64,000 nt of DNA from Paracoccaceae bacterium (lineage in GTDB: Bacteria; Pseudomonadota; Alphaproteobacteria; Rhodobacterales; Rhodobacteraceae). The position numbers were made by a program, and so were the translations under genes. The stretch spans positions 2,003,492 to 2,067,491 of the forward strand of contig SDAL01000001.1 in NCBI GenBank assembly GCA_004153385.1, read 5' to 3'. The notes under the pieces are model-generated. The model did no database searches and was not told the origin of the DNA. It worked only from the letters and a program-made list of their open reading frames with translations. Shown here piece by piece: positions 35,862-45,611 of the stretch. How positions within the stretch are numbered: position 1 is the first letter of the stretch; every line of letters begins with the position of its first letter.

Positions 35862-38800
35862 TTATTCGCTACCGGCTGTGGCCAGAAGCTGGGCATTCCC
35901 GCCAGCGGCGGTTGTGTCGATGCAGATATGGCGCTCGTGGTAGATGTGGCCCACATCAGGTTTGCCGGTGATCAGCGGCAGGATCGGGCCTGCACGCTCT
36001 GCGAGAGCTTGCGCAAAAACGCGCGCCTCTTTGGCATCACCCCAGAACATCGCGCCCGAGATCCCCTGTTTGGTCTCCAGCGCCTCTGCTGTGGTCCGCG
36101 TGCCGATCATCGCCGCGCCCCCCAAAGCCTCGACCGCCTCTTTTTGTTCGGCTGCGATTTTCGGCCCCGGCCCCAGGCACAGGATCGGTTCACGCACATG
36201 CAGGGTCAAACGGTTCGATTCCCCCGTCGGCCCCGGCATGCTGCGCTCGGCCTCTGGCACACGGTCAGGCTGGGTTTTGGTAAAGCGCCACAGATAGTCA
36301 GGGCCACCCGCTTTGGGACCGGTGCCCGAAAGCCCCTCGCCACCGAAGGGCTGGCTGCCCACAACCGCGCCCACCTGATTGCGGTTCACATAGATATTGC
36401 CGCAATGCACGCTTTCGGTCACTTCCTGCACACGGTTATCAATCCGTGTGTGAAGGCCGAAGGTCAGTCCGTAGCCGGTGGCATTGACCGCCGCGATCAC
36501 ATCGTGGATCTCGTCGCTTTTATAGGTAGCGATATGCAGAACCGGCCCGAATATCTCGCGGCCCAGATCGGCAATCCCCTTGATGCGAATGGCCACAGGC
36601 GGGCAGAAATGCCCCTGATTTTTCGGAGCGGCGATTTCCTTCATGACACGCCCGCGTGCCCGCGCCTGATCCACATGGTCGCGAATGATTTTGGCGGCGT
36701 CTTCGTCGATCACCGGCCCGACATCGCTGGACAGATGCCACGGATTGCCCACGGTCAATTCGTCCATGGCGCCAAACAGCATCTCTGTCAGGCCTTCAAG
36801 AACATCCTCTTGCACATAAAGGCACCGCAGGGCCGAACACCGCTGTCCCGCCGATTGGAAGGCCGAGGCCAGAATATCGCGCACCGCCTGTTCCGGCAGG
36901 GCGGTGGAATCCACGATCATTGCGTTCAAGCCACCGGTTTCCGCGATAAGCGGCGCACCGGGGTCCATCGTCTCGACCATCGCACGGCGGATCATTTTTG
37001 CAGTGTCGGTCGAGCCTGTGAAAGCCACACCGTTCACCCGTGCATCCGAGGTGAGCGCCGCACCCACCGTTGCCCCGTCGCCGGGCAACAGCTGCAATGC
37101 TGCGCGCGGCACACCGGCCTCGTGCAAAAGCTGTGTGGCGTAATGCGCGATCAGGGGTGTTTGTTCTGCCGGTTTGGCCAGAACCGCATTGCCGGTGGCC
37201 AGGCCTGCCGTCAATTGGCCCGTAAAGATCGCAAGCGGGAAGTTCCACGGGCTGATACAGGTGAACACGCCGCGGGCTTCGGCCTCGGGGATATTGAACG
37301 CATAGTATTTGAGGAAGTCCACAGCCTCGCGCAGCTCTGCCACCGCGTCCATCAGGCTTTTGCCTGCTTCGCGTGCCAGAATGGCAAAGATTGCGCCGTA
37401 ATGCTGCTCGTAAAGGTCGGCAGCCCGCAACAGAACGCGGCGACGTTCCTCGACCGAGACGTCCCAGGGTTCGGCTGCGGCAAGGGCGGTTTGCACATCA
37501 GCGGCAGAGGCGTTGAATACATCGCCGATTTTTTCGCCCGTTGACGGGTTGATCGCATCACTCGCGGCCTCCGGCGCAGTCTCGCCTGCGATCAAGGGAC
37601 GTGCCTCTGGCAACAGACCTTCGGCGAAGGGCGCGCGCGCGGCCTCGATTTCAGCGATGCTGGCACGGTCCGTCAGATCGAATCCCTTGGAATTGCCGCG
37701 CTTGCCGAAAATCTCGGAGGGTTTGCGCAGGATCGGGTTCTCGATGCTCTTGTAAACGGCAACTTGCGCAAACGGACAGGCGGCCACCTCTTCGGGGGTG
37801 ACATCCTCGTCAACGATCTGGTTGACGAAACTGGAGTTCGCCCCGTTTTCCAGCAAACGCCGCACCAGATAGGCCAGCAGGTCGCGATGCGCCCCGCAGG
37901 GTGCATAGATCCGGCAGCGGGTTTTGTGATCGCCCAGAACGATATCGTGCAAACGCTCGCCCATCCCGTGCAGGCGCTGGAACTCGAAATCACGACGGGC
38001 TTCGCCATCGGTCAGTTCCAGCACGGCCGCGACCGTGTGCGCATTGTGGCCTGCGAATTGCGGATAGATCCGGTCGCGCATGTCCAGCAGCTTGCGTGCG
38101 TTGGAGATATAGCTGACATCGGTCGATGCCTTGCGGGTGAACACCGGAAAATCTTCCAGCCCTGCCACCTGCGCGCGCTTCACCTCGGCATCCCAATAGG
38201 CCCCTTTGACAAGGCGCACCATGATCTTGCGATCAAGGCGCTGTGCCAGATTGTAAAGCCAGTCGAGCGCTTGCGAACAGCGCCGGCCATAGGCCTGTAC
38301 CACAACGGCGAACCCGTCCCATCCTGCAAGGTCGGGATCGGCAAGAACCGCCTCGATCACCTTGAACGACATCGTCATCCGGTCGACTTCTTCAGCGTCG
38401 ATTGTAAAGCTCATATCAGCGGCGGCGGCTTTTTTGGCCAGACGCACCACCATTGGCACCAGTTCGGCCATGATCCGGTCTTCATGCGCGAATTCATACC
38501 GCGGATGCAGCGCCGAGAATTTCACCGAAATGCCGGGATTGTCGTACAGCTTGCCCTTCTTGCAATTGCGTGCAATCGCTTCGATCGCCTTGGCATAGGC
38601 TTGCTCGTAGCGCTTGGCATCAGCCATGGTGCGCGCAGCCTCCCCCAGCATGTCGTAGCTGTAGGAATACCCTTTTTCTTCTTGTTTGCGGGCCCGCTCC
38701 ATCGCGCTTTCGATGGTCTCCCCCAGAACGAACTGGCGTCCCATTTCCTTCATCGCGCGACCGACCGCACGACGGATCACAGGCTCGCCCAGCCGGCGGA

Positions 38801-39245
38801 TCGCGCCTCGCAGATGGCCTGCGACCCCTTGGGACCGGTCGTCCAGCACCTTGCCCGTCAGCATCAGACCCCATGTCGACGCATTGACCAACGGCGAGGC
38901 CGAATGACCCATATGTTTGGACCAGTCCGACGGCGCGATCTTGTCTTCGATCAGCGCATCCATCGTATCGGCATCCGGCACGCGCAGCAGCGCTTCCGCC
39001 AGACACATAAGTGCGATGCCTTCTTCTGTTGACAGACCGTATTCCGCAAGGAACACTTCCATCAATCCGGGACGCGAGTCTGCGCGGATACGGCGCACCA
39101 GATCTGCGCCACGCGCGGAGATTTTACGACGGGTCACATCGTCCAAAGCCGCCTGCGCCACGAGGCGGTCAAGCAATGGCTTTTCGGGTTGCAAGGTCAA
39201 CGCGTCGATTTCTTCGAAGGTCAACGGATTGGCGGAATGATTCAT
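35862..39245 (-). CDS. putA: Bifunctional proline dehydrogenase / glutamate semialdehyde dehydrogenase
   Basis: An 1127-residue PutA that oxidises proline to glutamate in two steps. The N-terminal half is the FAD proline dehydrogenase barrel (about 130-480; blocks FSALHPRYEF, FTIDAEEVDR, VRLVKGAYWD). The C-terminal half is the NAD aldehyde dehydrogenase (about 550-1000; CISPWNFPLAIFTGQ, general base in AETGGLNAMI, catalytic cysteine in SAGQRCSALR). It lacks the N-terminal ribbon-helix-helix DNA-binding domain of enterobacterial PutA, so it should not repress itself; the divergent Lrp-type gene at 39343 is the probable regulator. Confidence 0.96.
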   Translation of the reverse strand: MNHSANPLTFEEIDALTLQPEKPLLDRLVAQAALDDVTRRKISARGADLVRRIRADSRPGLMEVFLAEYGLSTEEGIALMCLAEALLRVPDADTMDALIEDKIAPSDWSKHMGHSASPLVNASTWGLMLTGKVLDDRSQGVAGHLRGAIRRLGEPVIRRAVGRAMKEMGRQFVLGETIESAMERARKQEEKGYSYSYDMLGEAARTMADAKRYEQAYAKAIEAIARNCKKGKLYDNPGISVKFSALHPRYEFAHEDRIMAELVPMVVRLAKKAAAADMSFTIDAEEVDRMTMSFKVIEAVLADPDLAGWDGFAVVVQAYGRRCSQALDWLYNLAQRLDRKIMVRLVKGAYWDAEVKRAQVAGLEDFPVFTRKASTDVSYISNARKLLDMRDRIYPQFAGHNAHTVAAVLELTDGEARRDFEFQRLHGMGERLHDIVLGDHKTRCRIYAPCGAHRDLLAYLVRRLLENGANSSFVNQIVDEDVTPEEVAACPFAQVAVYKSIENPILRKPSEIFGKRGNSKGFDLTDRASIAEIEAARAPFAEGLLPEARPLIAGETAPEAASDAINPSTGEKIGDVFNASAADVQTALAAAEPWDVSVEERRRVLLRAADLYEQHYGAIFAILAREAGKSLMDAVAELREAVDFLKYYAFNIPEAEARGVFTCISPWNFPLAIFTGQLTAGLATGNAVLAKPAEQTPLIAHYATQLLHEAGVPRAALQLLPGDGATVGAALTSDARVNGVAFTGSTDTAKMIRRAMVETMDPGAPLIAETGGLNAMIVDSTALPEQAVRDILASAFQSAGQRCSALRCLYVQEDVLEGLTEMLFGAMDELTVGNPWHLSSDVGPVIDEDAAKIIRDHVDQARARGRVMKEIAAPKNQGHFCPPVAIRIKGIADLGREIFGPVLHIATYKSDEIHDVIAAVNATGYGLTFGLHTRIDNRVQEVTESVHCGNIYVNRNQVGAVVGSQPFGGEGLSGTGPKAGGPDYLWRFTKTQPDRVPEAERSMPGPTGESNRLTLHVREPILCLGPGPKIAAEQKEAVEALGGAAMIGTRTTAEALETKQGISGAMFWGDAKEARVFAQALAERAGPILPLITGKPDVGHIYHERHICIDTTAAGGNAQLLATAGSE

Positions 39246-39342
39246 GGCGGCCCCCCTGAATGAGCATTTCGCCTACACTAAGGCTTTTCAAATGGACTTT
39301 TCGCCCATTTATTATAAAAAAGCTTAAAATAAGACCAAATAT

Positions 39343-39834
39343 ATGGAAAAAAATATGCCGAATGACCTGTCAGACCTTGATAACTATGATCGGAAGATTC
39401 TGGCGGCGCTTTCGGAAGAGGGGCGCATATCGGTGACAGAGCTGGCGCGGCGCGTCGGTTTAACAAAAACGCCCGTGCAGGCGCGCGTCAAACGGCTGGA
39501 GGATATGGGCGTCATCACCGGATATCGCGCGGTGCTTAGCCCGATACGGATGGGGTTAAGCCATGTGGCCTTTGTCGAGGTCAGGCTGGTTGATACCAGA
39601 GAAGTGTCGCTTGCTGCCTTCAACCGTGCCGTGCGTGCCCTGCCGGAGGTCGAGGAATGCCACATGATCGCAGGCGGCTTCGACTACCTTCTAAAGGTAC
39701 GTACCCGTGATATCATGGACTACCGCCGCGTGATGGGCGAGCGGATCTCCTCGCTGCCCCATGTGTCGTCCACCACAACTTATGTCGCGATGGAAACGGT
39801 ACAGGAATCAACGGCGATCAGCCTGCCGGCCTGA
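39343..39834 (+). CDS. Lrp/AsnC-family regulator, probable activator of putA
   Basis: A 163-residue Lrp/AsnC protein: N-terminal helix-turn-helix (YDRKILAALSEEGRISVTELARRVGLTK, about residues 15-42) and a RAM domain (about 75-150, GGFDYLLKV). It is divergent from putA across 97 bases of A+T-rich DNA, the arrangement of PutR, the proline-responsive activator of putA in Rhodobacter and Agrobacterium (known). Two starts are possible, 39343 and 39355; neither has a strong ribosome binding site. Confidence 0.85.
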   Translation: MEKNMPNDLSDLDNYDRKILAALSEEGRISVTELARRVGLTKTPVQARVKRLEDMGVITGYRAVLSPIRMGLSHVAFVEVRLVDTREVSLAAFNRAVRALPEVEECHMIAGGFDYLLKVRTRDIMDYRRVMGERISSLPHVSSTTTYVAMETVQESTAISLPA

Positions 39835-39957
39835 GCGGAGGGCAGAAATCGCGCGTTCACCGGCCACAAATCACAGGGCCGCGATGATCGTTTGCAGCAC
39901 CCTCGCATTTCGCCCACAGCCGGTATACTACGCGGGCGCAACAGGAGGCTTCCCCGT

Positions 39958-41922
39958 ATGATTGCCGAACTCGGTCATTTCGCCCTGATCCTTGCCTTTT
40001 TCGTGGCAGCGATCCAGTCCATCGTGCCGTTACTGGGCGCGCAGAAAAACTGGATGGGCTGGATGGCGGTGGGCCAACCGGCAGCGACCGCGCAGTTTCT
40101 GCTGATCGCAATCGCATTCGCGGCGCTTACCCATGCGTTTGTCACGTCGGATTTCTCGGTCGCGCTGGTCTATGAGAACAGCCACACCGACAAGCCGATG
40201 CTGTATAAAATTTCTGGCGTGTGGGGCAACCATGAAGGCTCGATGCTGCTGTGGGTGCTGATCCTTTCGCTGTTCGGGGCTGCCGCGGCATGGTTTGGCG
40301 GAAACTTGCCGCCGCGGTTGAAGGCACGTGTACTGTCGATCCAGGGCCTGATCGGCGTGGCCTTTCTGGCCTTCATCCTGTTCACATCGAACCCGTTTAC
40401 ACGGATGGCGGATGTCGCAATGAATGGCCGTGGCCTGAACCCGCTTTTGCAAGACCCCGGCCTCGCATTCCATCCACCGTTTCTATATCTGGGCTATGTC
40501 GGCCTTTCGATGTCGTTCTCCTTTGCCCTTGCAGCCCTGATCGAAGGCCGCGTGGATGCCGCATGGGCGCGCTGGGTCCGACCATGGACACTTGCTGCGT
40601 GGATTTTCCTGACCATTGGCATCGCGCTTGGCTCGTGGTGGGCCTATTACGAGCTGGGCTGGGGCGGTTTCTGGTTCTGGGACCCGGTCGAAAACGCCTC
40701 CTTCATGCCGTGGCTTCTTGCCGCAGCGCTTTTGCATTCCGCAATTGTGGTTGAGAAACGAGAGGCGTTGAAAAGCTGGACCATTTTGCTGGCCATTCTG
40801 GCATTCGGGTTTTCCCTGATTGGCACATTCATTGTGCGCTCGGGTGTCATCACCTCAGTGCACAGCTTCGCCAATGATCCTGAACGCGGGGTGTTCATTC
40901 TGGCAATCCTCGCCGTATTCGTGGGCGGCGCACTTTGCCTTTATGCGGTACGCGCGTCAGCCATGCAGGCACGCGGGGTGTTTTCGCTGTTCTCGCGCGA
41001 ATCCGCGCTTGTGCTCAACAATATCCTGCTGGCGGTCGGGGCCTTGGTGGTGTTCGTCGGGACCATCTGGCCCTTGGTTGCCGAGATGTTCTGGGACCGC
41101 AAACTGTCCGTTGGGGCACCGTTTTTCAACAAAAGTTTTACGCCCTTTATTGTCGCGCTTGCGTTGATTTTACCCGTTGGTGCGTTTGTACCGTGGAAAC
41201 GCGGGCGGCTCGACCGGCTGATGCGCCCGCTTCTGCCGGCTTTTGGTCTGGCGCTTGTGATCGCGGGCCTTGTGTGGACTGTCTGGAGCGGGCGCACCAT
41301 CATGGCCCTGATTGCGAGCTTTCTGGGCGCATGGATCATTTTGGGCGTTCTGGCAGAGCTTTGGCAGCGCGCCGGACGCCGCGTTTCTCGGTTGCGCCGC
41401 CTGCCACGTGCGGATTGGGGCAAGGCTGTGGCGCATGCCGGATTTGGTGTGACAATCATTGGTGTCGGGCTGTTGCTTGCAGGACAGGTCGAAGACATCC
41501 GTGTGGCCAAAATCGGCCAGCCCTTTGATGTCGGCCAGTATCAGATCACGCTTGAGAATGTGGAGCAAACCGAGGGGCCCAACTACACCAGCACGATGGG
41601 GTTGATGCGTATCTCTCGGGGCGGTGATCTGATTGGGATGGTTCACCCCGAAAAGCGGATTTATCCGGTTGAAGGGATGCCCACGACGGAGGCCGCGATC
41701 AAGAGCGGCTTTTTTGGCGACATTTATCTGGTGATTGGTGACCAGCAAGCGAACGGTGATTGGGCTGTCCGAACTTACCTCAAACCCTTCGCGGACTGGA
41801 TTTGGGGGGGCGCCTTGTTGATGGCCCTCGGGGGGGCACTCAGCTTGAGCGACCGCCGCTACCGCGTATCAGCCGTGGGGCGCAAGCGCGCTGGCGCGCG
41901 CAAGACCTTGGTCAGGGAGTAA
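39958..41922 (+). CDS. ccmF: Cytochrome c biogenesis protein CcmF (heme lyase)
   Basis: A 654-residue membrane protein with about fifteen helices and the tryptophan-rich WWD heme-handling motif in GSWWAYYELGWGGFWFWDPV (about residues 221-240). With CcmH it attaches heme from CcmE to apocytochrome c in the periplasm. The start at 39958 has AGGAGG nine bases upstream. ccmH follows after 8 bases. ccmE, expected nearby in many roseobacters, is not in the window. Confidence 0.95.
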   Translation: MIAELGHFALILAFFVAAIQSIVPLLGAQKNWMGWMAVGQPAATAQFLLIAIAFAALTHAFVTSDFSVALVYENSHTDKPMLYKISGVWGNHEGSMLLWVLILSLFGAAAAWFGGNLPPRLKARVLSIQGLIGVAFLAFILFTSNPFTRMADVAMNGRGLNPLLQDPGLAFHPPFLYLGYVGLSMSFSFALAALIEGRVDAAWARWVRPWTLAAWIFLTIGIALGSWWAYYELGWGGFWFWDPVENASFMPWLLAAALLHSAIVVEKREALKSWTILLAILAFGFSLIGTFIVRSGVITSVHSFANDPERGVFILAILAVFVGGALCLYAVRASAMQARGVFSLFSRESALVLNNILLAVGALVVFVGTIWPLVAEMFWDRKLSVGAPFFNKSFTPFIVALALILPVGAFVPWKRGRLDRLMRPLLPAFGLALVIAGLVWTVWSGRTIMALIASFLGAWIILGVLAELWQRAGRRVSRLRRLPRADWGKAVAHAGFGVTIIGVGLLLAGQVEDIRVAKIGQPFDVGQYQITLENVEQTEGPNYTSTMGLMRISRGGDLIGMVHPEKRIYPVEGMPTTEAAIKSGFFGDIYLVIGDQQANGDWAVRTYLKPFADWIWGGALLMALGGALSLSDRRYRVSAVGRKRAGARKTLVRE

Positions 41923-41930
41923 CACACGGG

Positions 41931-42386
41931 ATGCGCGCGCTTGTTTTTATCTTTCTGATGGCCCTTTCTAGCCCTGCCTTGGCAGTGCTGCCCGACGAGG
42001 TGTTGCACGATCCTTCTCTTGAAGCACGTGCCCGCCAGATCAGCCAATTACTGCGCTGCCCCGTCTGTCAGGGGGAGAACATTGACGATTCCAACGCCGG
42101 TGTCGCGCGGGATCTGCGCCTCATGGTGCGCGCCCGGGTGTTGGCCGGCGACAGCAATCAGGAAGTTCTGGATTACATATCAGCGCGGTATGGCGAGTAT
42201 GTGCTATTTTCCCCGCAGGCCCGTGGGATCAATCTGGTGCTCTATCTTACGGCGCCGATTATCTTTGTGATTTCGCTATTGGGGGCATTCTTTTACCTCC
42301 GTCGCCGGCGTGGGGAGGCTCATCCGGGGGCTTCGGAGCTTTCGGCTGCGGAGCGTGCCAGATTGAAGGCGCTGCTTGAAGACTGA
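41931..42386 (+). CDS. ccmH: Cytochrome c biogenesis protein CcmH
   Basis: A 151-residue membrane-anchored thiol protein: signal segment (about 1-18), the redox motif LRCPVCQG (about 40-47) that reduces apocytochrome c cysteines, and a C-terminal membrane helix (about 102-125). It follows ccmF by 8 bases. It is the last intact gene before the decayed accessory stretch. The 290 bases after it (42387-42676) show no gene I can support. Confidence 0.93.
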   Translation: MRALVFIFLMALSSPALAVLPDEVLHDPSLEARARQISQLLRCPVCQGENIDDSNAGVARDLRLMVRARVLAGDSNQEVLDYISARYGEYVLFSPQARGINLVLYLTAPIIFVISLLGAFFYLRRRRGEAHPGASELSAAERARLKALLED

Positions 42387-42676
42387 CCGGCTGTCGGGCG
42401 TGTGATTGTTTGCATGCCCGCCCTGCGCCGGTTTTATCTGTGGTGTGTTGGCTGAAGGCAGGTGCGCGTCTGGGCGCACGAGACGCGATACGCCTTTTCG
42501 GTCGAGGTCTATGTTTTCCCGACAGGCCCGTGGCTGCAGCACCACCTTTGCCAGAATGATCGGCCCTGTTTACACGCGGCCTATGCAGGACATGCAGGTT
42601 TGCCTTTTCAGGGCGTAGATCCTGCGGAATAGAATGCAGGGACGGATTACGAGCACCACCTGTGCAAAGGTGAAAC

Positions 42677-43290
42677 ATGCGCTTGGGCGTACTGGAGTGG
42701 GCGGTCCGGTTGGAAAAGGCGCGGCTGGACCTGCCGCCGCCAGAGGATATCGTGGAAGAAGGCGTCGGATTTGACTTGGAATACGTCCTGATGCAGCACG
42801 CTGGGCTGCGTCAGGACGGCGGCCAGCACAAGACGGGCAGCTACACCCACGCCGACGCAGAGGTTATCGCGGCGACCGTGGCGGGCATGGCCGACAGTTC
42901 GGGCAGCACCCGACTGGCCATCCGCGTGGCAGAACTGGCCCGCGCCGGACGGATCCCTGACCGAATACCCGGCGTCGTGCCGGGCTGTATGACGGCGGAA
43001 ACGCCACAGAACCCTCATGGTGTTCGGGCTGTGACGCGAGGAGTGGGCACCGAACGGGTGCAACCCTAGGGCAAATGGCGCACGATAGAGGTCTTGGCCT
43101 GCCCCGGTCACCCGGCGGCCGCATCCGAACCAGATCGCCTTCGCCCAGCGCCGTTATGAGGATTGATGGCGAGCGCTTGAGGGGGTGCGCGATGCGCGGG
43201 CGGCGGGCGCAATGCTGCGGGCGGTGGAGGTGACAGCAGCGATGCCGAAGATACGGCCTTGGACTGCAAGCACGCCAGTAAGTAATAGAG
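42677..43290 (+). pseudogene. Broken conserved hypothetical of mobile regions
   Basis: The first part is an open frame of 130 codons with AAAGGTGA before its ATG and the block FDLEYVLMQHAGLRQDGG followed by HADAEVIAATVAGM. After about 43100 the homologous-looking reading continues in another frame (HPNQIAFAQRRYED, an in-frame stop near 43170, then WRALEGVRDARAAGAMLR and AMPKIRPWTAS), so at least one frameshift and one stop have broken it. I recall similar proteins of unknown function in plasmid- and island-borne DNA of Rhodobacterales, but cannot name a family. It is the first of several decayed genes. Confidence 0.55.
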
Positions 43291-43305
43291 GAAAGTATCC
43301 CAACT

Positions 43306-45364
43306 CTATGCGAACTTGATGAACAGCTCGTCCTCGAGACCCAATTCGGTCAGGATGAATTTCATCCTCTCGAATTTGGTCGTTGAATCGATGTTGCCCT
43401 CGACGAAATAGCCCTCCGCAACCTGAACCGACTGGCGAAGGGTCGCAGGATCGGCTGCCAGCTGGATGCGATCCCCAAGTTTCGTGCCATGGAAAGCGTC
43501 AGGTTGCCCAGAAAGCAGGCACTGGATGACTTCAACGTAAAGACGGCTGACCTGTGTCACCCAGAGCCGGTTTCCGAGGAAAACCGCATATTCCAATTTT
43601 TTGAATTTTGGCTCTTCCGCCTCAAAGATATTGACCTGATCATGTTTCGAGCCGGCCAGCACGTCCACGCTGGGGGCGGGCCAGACCTCAAGAAACCGCT
43701 GTGCGATGCGCTCTGCCCGCGCTTCGATCTGTGCCACGTTCCAATGATCAAGGGTCTGCAGGTCGCGATTGAGCCAGAGCCGGCTGTAGCGGTAGCCTTG
43801 TTCACCACCATCGTGGTTCATCTCCCGCTTTGCGGTGAATGTCCTGTTGCCAAGTCGACCGTTGTTGCCTGACAGCGTCAGGTTGCCGATCGTGTTGAGG
43901 TAGTGCTCCCCCAATCGCTGCATAGTCGTCCTCGTCGAGGATGTTGCGCCATTCCGGATCAGGGTTTTGCGGGAATATATGCTCGACCGTGATTTCCGGC
44001 ACCGTGACATCGACGGTCTCGCGGTTGTTGTGATTTTCGAGCCTGTCGAAGAAATAGGTACGCGTGCGTCCCTTCACGCTGTACATATCCTTTTCCTTCA
44101 GGACAGCCAGCACCTCGGGGTCGCGCGGGAAACGCTGTGTACCGCCACGCTGCATCAGCGCGCGCTGGATCGACTTGAGGTATTCCTCAGGGTCCACCCG
44201 ATCATAAAGGCCCATGAATATCTTGTTGAGCGCGTTGGTGGGCAGGCCAAGGATTGCGCGGCGCCAAACATAGCTTTGCAACAGACGCAGCACCTCAGCA
44301 TAGTCGTCTTGGGAAATGACACCGGCTTGGAAATCCCGATAGACCGGCATCAGAAACGGATAGGACACGTTGATCTCAAGCGTGCGGATATAGCCAAGCT
44401 CGCGCGCGATCACGGTGTCCGTTTCCAGATCAGGATTGAGCAAACGCGCGTAAACATTCGACAGATCGCGGATCTCGACAAGCGCATCCATCAGTTCGGG
44501 CGAATTTGGTGTGGGAAAGCGCTCTTTGAACTTGGCGTACACCGCGCCCTTGTTCGGAATCTCCTTCTGCTTCAGCGTCAGATAATCCCGAATAAAATCC
44601 GACACGCGGCTTTCATTCACGTCGAGATTGCGCGCGTTGCGCTCGATTGGCTCCCAGAACTTGCGGAACACCTGTTCCTGCTCTTTGCGCGGCAATCCCA
44701 TCAGGATGTAGTTGCGGATAAGGTCAGCCTGCGCCAGCTCCAGACCCGTCGAATTCAGGCTTTCGAAGATGCGCTGCGGATTGTCCTTCTGACGGTCCAG
44801 CGCAATGTCGACAAAAATAAGCTTGGACAGCCCCTTCTGGACAATTGCTACGTTGGACGCGTCGATCCTGCTCTGAAAGAAGCGGAAATTCTCGACCAAC
44901 CGCGAATACCCGCTGATCTTAACTGCTTCCAGCGGATCCATGAGCTGCGCCAGCGCGGCCTTGTTGTTGTCGGTGGGTTTCAGCTTCAGCTTCTCGGAGT
45001 CTTCTGCAAATTCGTTTATCAGGAAGGTCTTGTAAACGCGCTGAGCTTCGCGATTTTCGCCCGCGTCGACCAGATAACGGAAAATGGCGATGTAGATCAG
45101 CGTGAGGGTGGTCAAGCGCTGTTGACCATCAATGATCGTAAATTCGCGAAGGCCTGCGACCGTGTAGACATCATCATGCACGTACACGACGCTGCCAATG
45201 AAATGTCCGGACAGATCGTCACTGTTCCCGACCTCCAGAATATCCTTGAACAACTGGGCACATTGCGCCTTCGCCCAATCGTAGTTTCGCTGATAGACCG
45301 GAATCGCGAATGACGTCTCGTTGCTGGCCAGAAAACGATCAACCTTGGTCTCTGCTGCCTTCAC
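43306..45364 (-). pseudogene. GmrSD/DUF262-DUF1524-type restriction protein, frameshifted
   Basis: Two overlapping frames make one gene once a single base is removed from the C5 run at 43908-43912 (G5 on the coding strand); the corrected length is 686 codons including the stop. The N-terminal part has the DUF262 nucleotide motif TIIDGQQRLTTL (about residue 75-86), the C-terminal part a DUF1524 HNH-type nuclease (VEHIFPQNPDPEW, then HYLNTIGNLTLSGNNGRLGN). Such proteins are type IV restriction enzymes that cut modified phage DNA using NTP. The start is a GTG at 45364 behind GGAGG. The break is a one-base change in a homopolymer, so it may be recent, phase-variable or a sequencing error. Confidence 0.8.
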
Positions 45365-45611
45365 TGCGTGCCTCCCAAGCCACGACCCACGCGTGACGCT
45401 ATGAGATCGCGGCTGGAGAGCCACGCAGAGCTTGTAAGGTTTTTGCGCCAAAAGCCCGCTATGGTTGAACATTATTTGAGGCGACGCGACGAATATTTGG
45501 CACCCAGACCCGACCATATCGGATCGCCGGGTCTGGAAAACGCGGTTAGATCACGCTCAAAGGGCAAGGTGATTTTAAGACCGCAATAGACTGCATGGCG
45601 TAATCTTATCA

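Noticed and set aside
35928-39032. Two long rightward frames (538 and 422 codons) opposite putA
   Set aside because: Both are antisense shadows of a fully recognisable PutA and have no ribosome binding site or known domain.
43967-45313. A 448-codon rightward frame opposite the GmrSD-type gene
   Set aside because: It mirrors the DUF262 gene, whose motifs are clear; it has no start signal.
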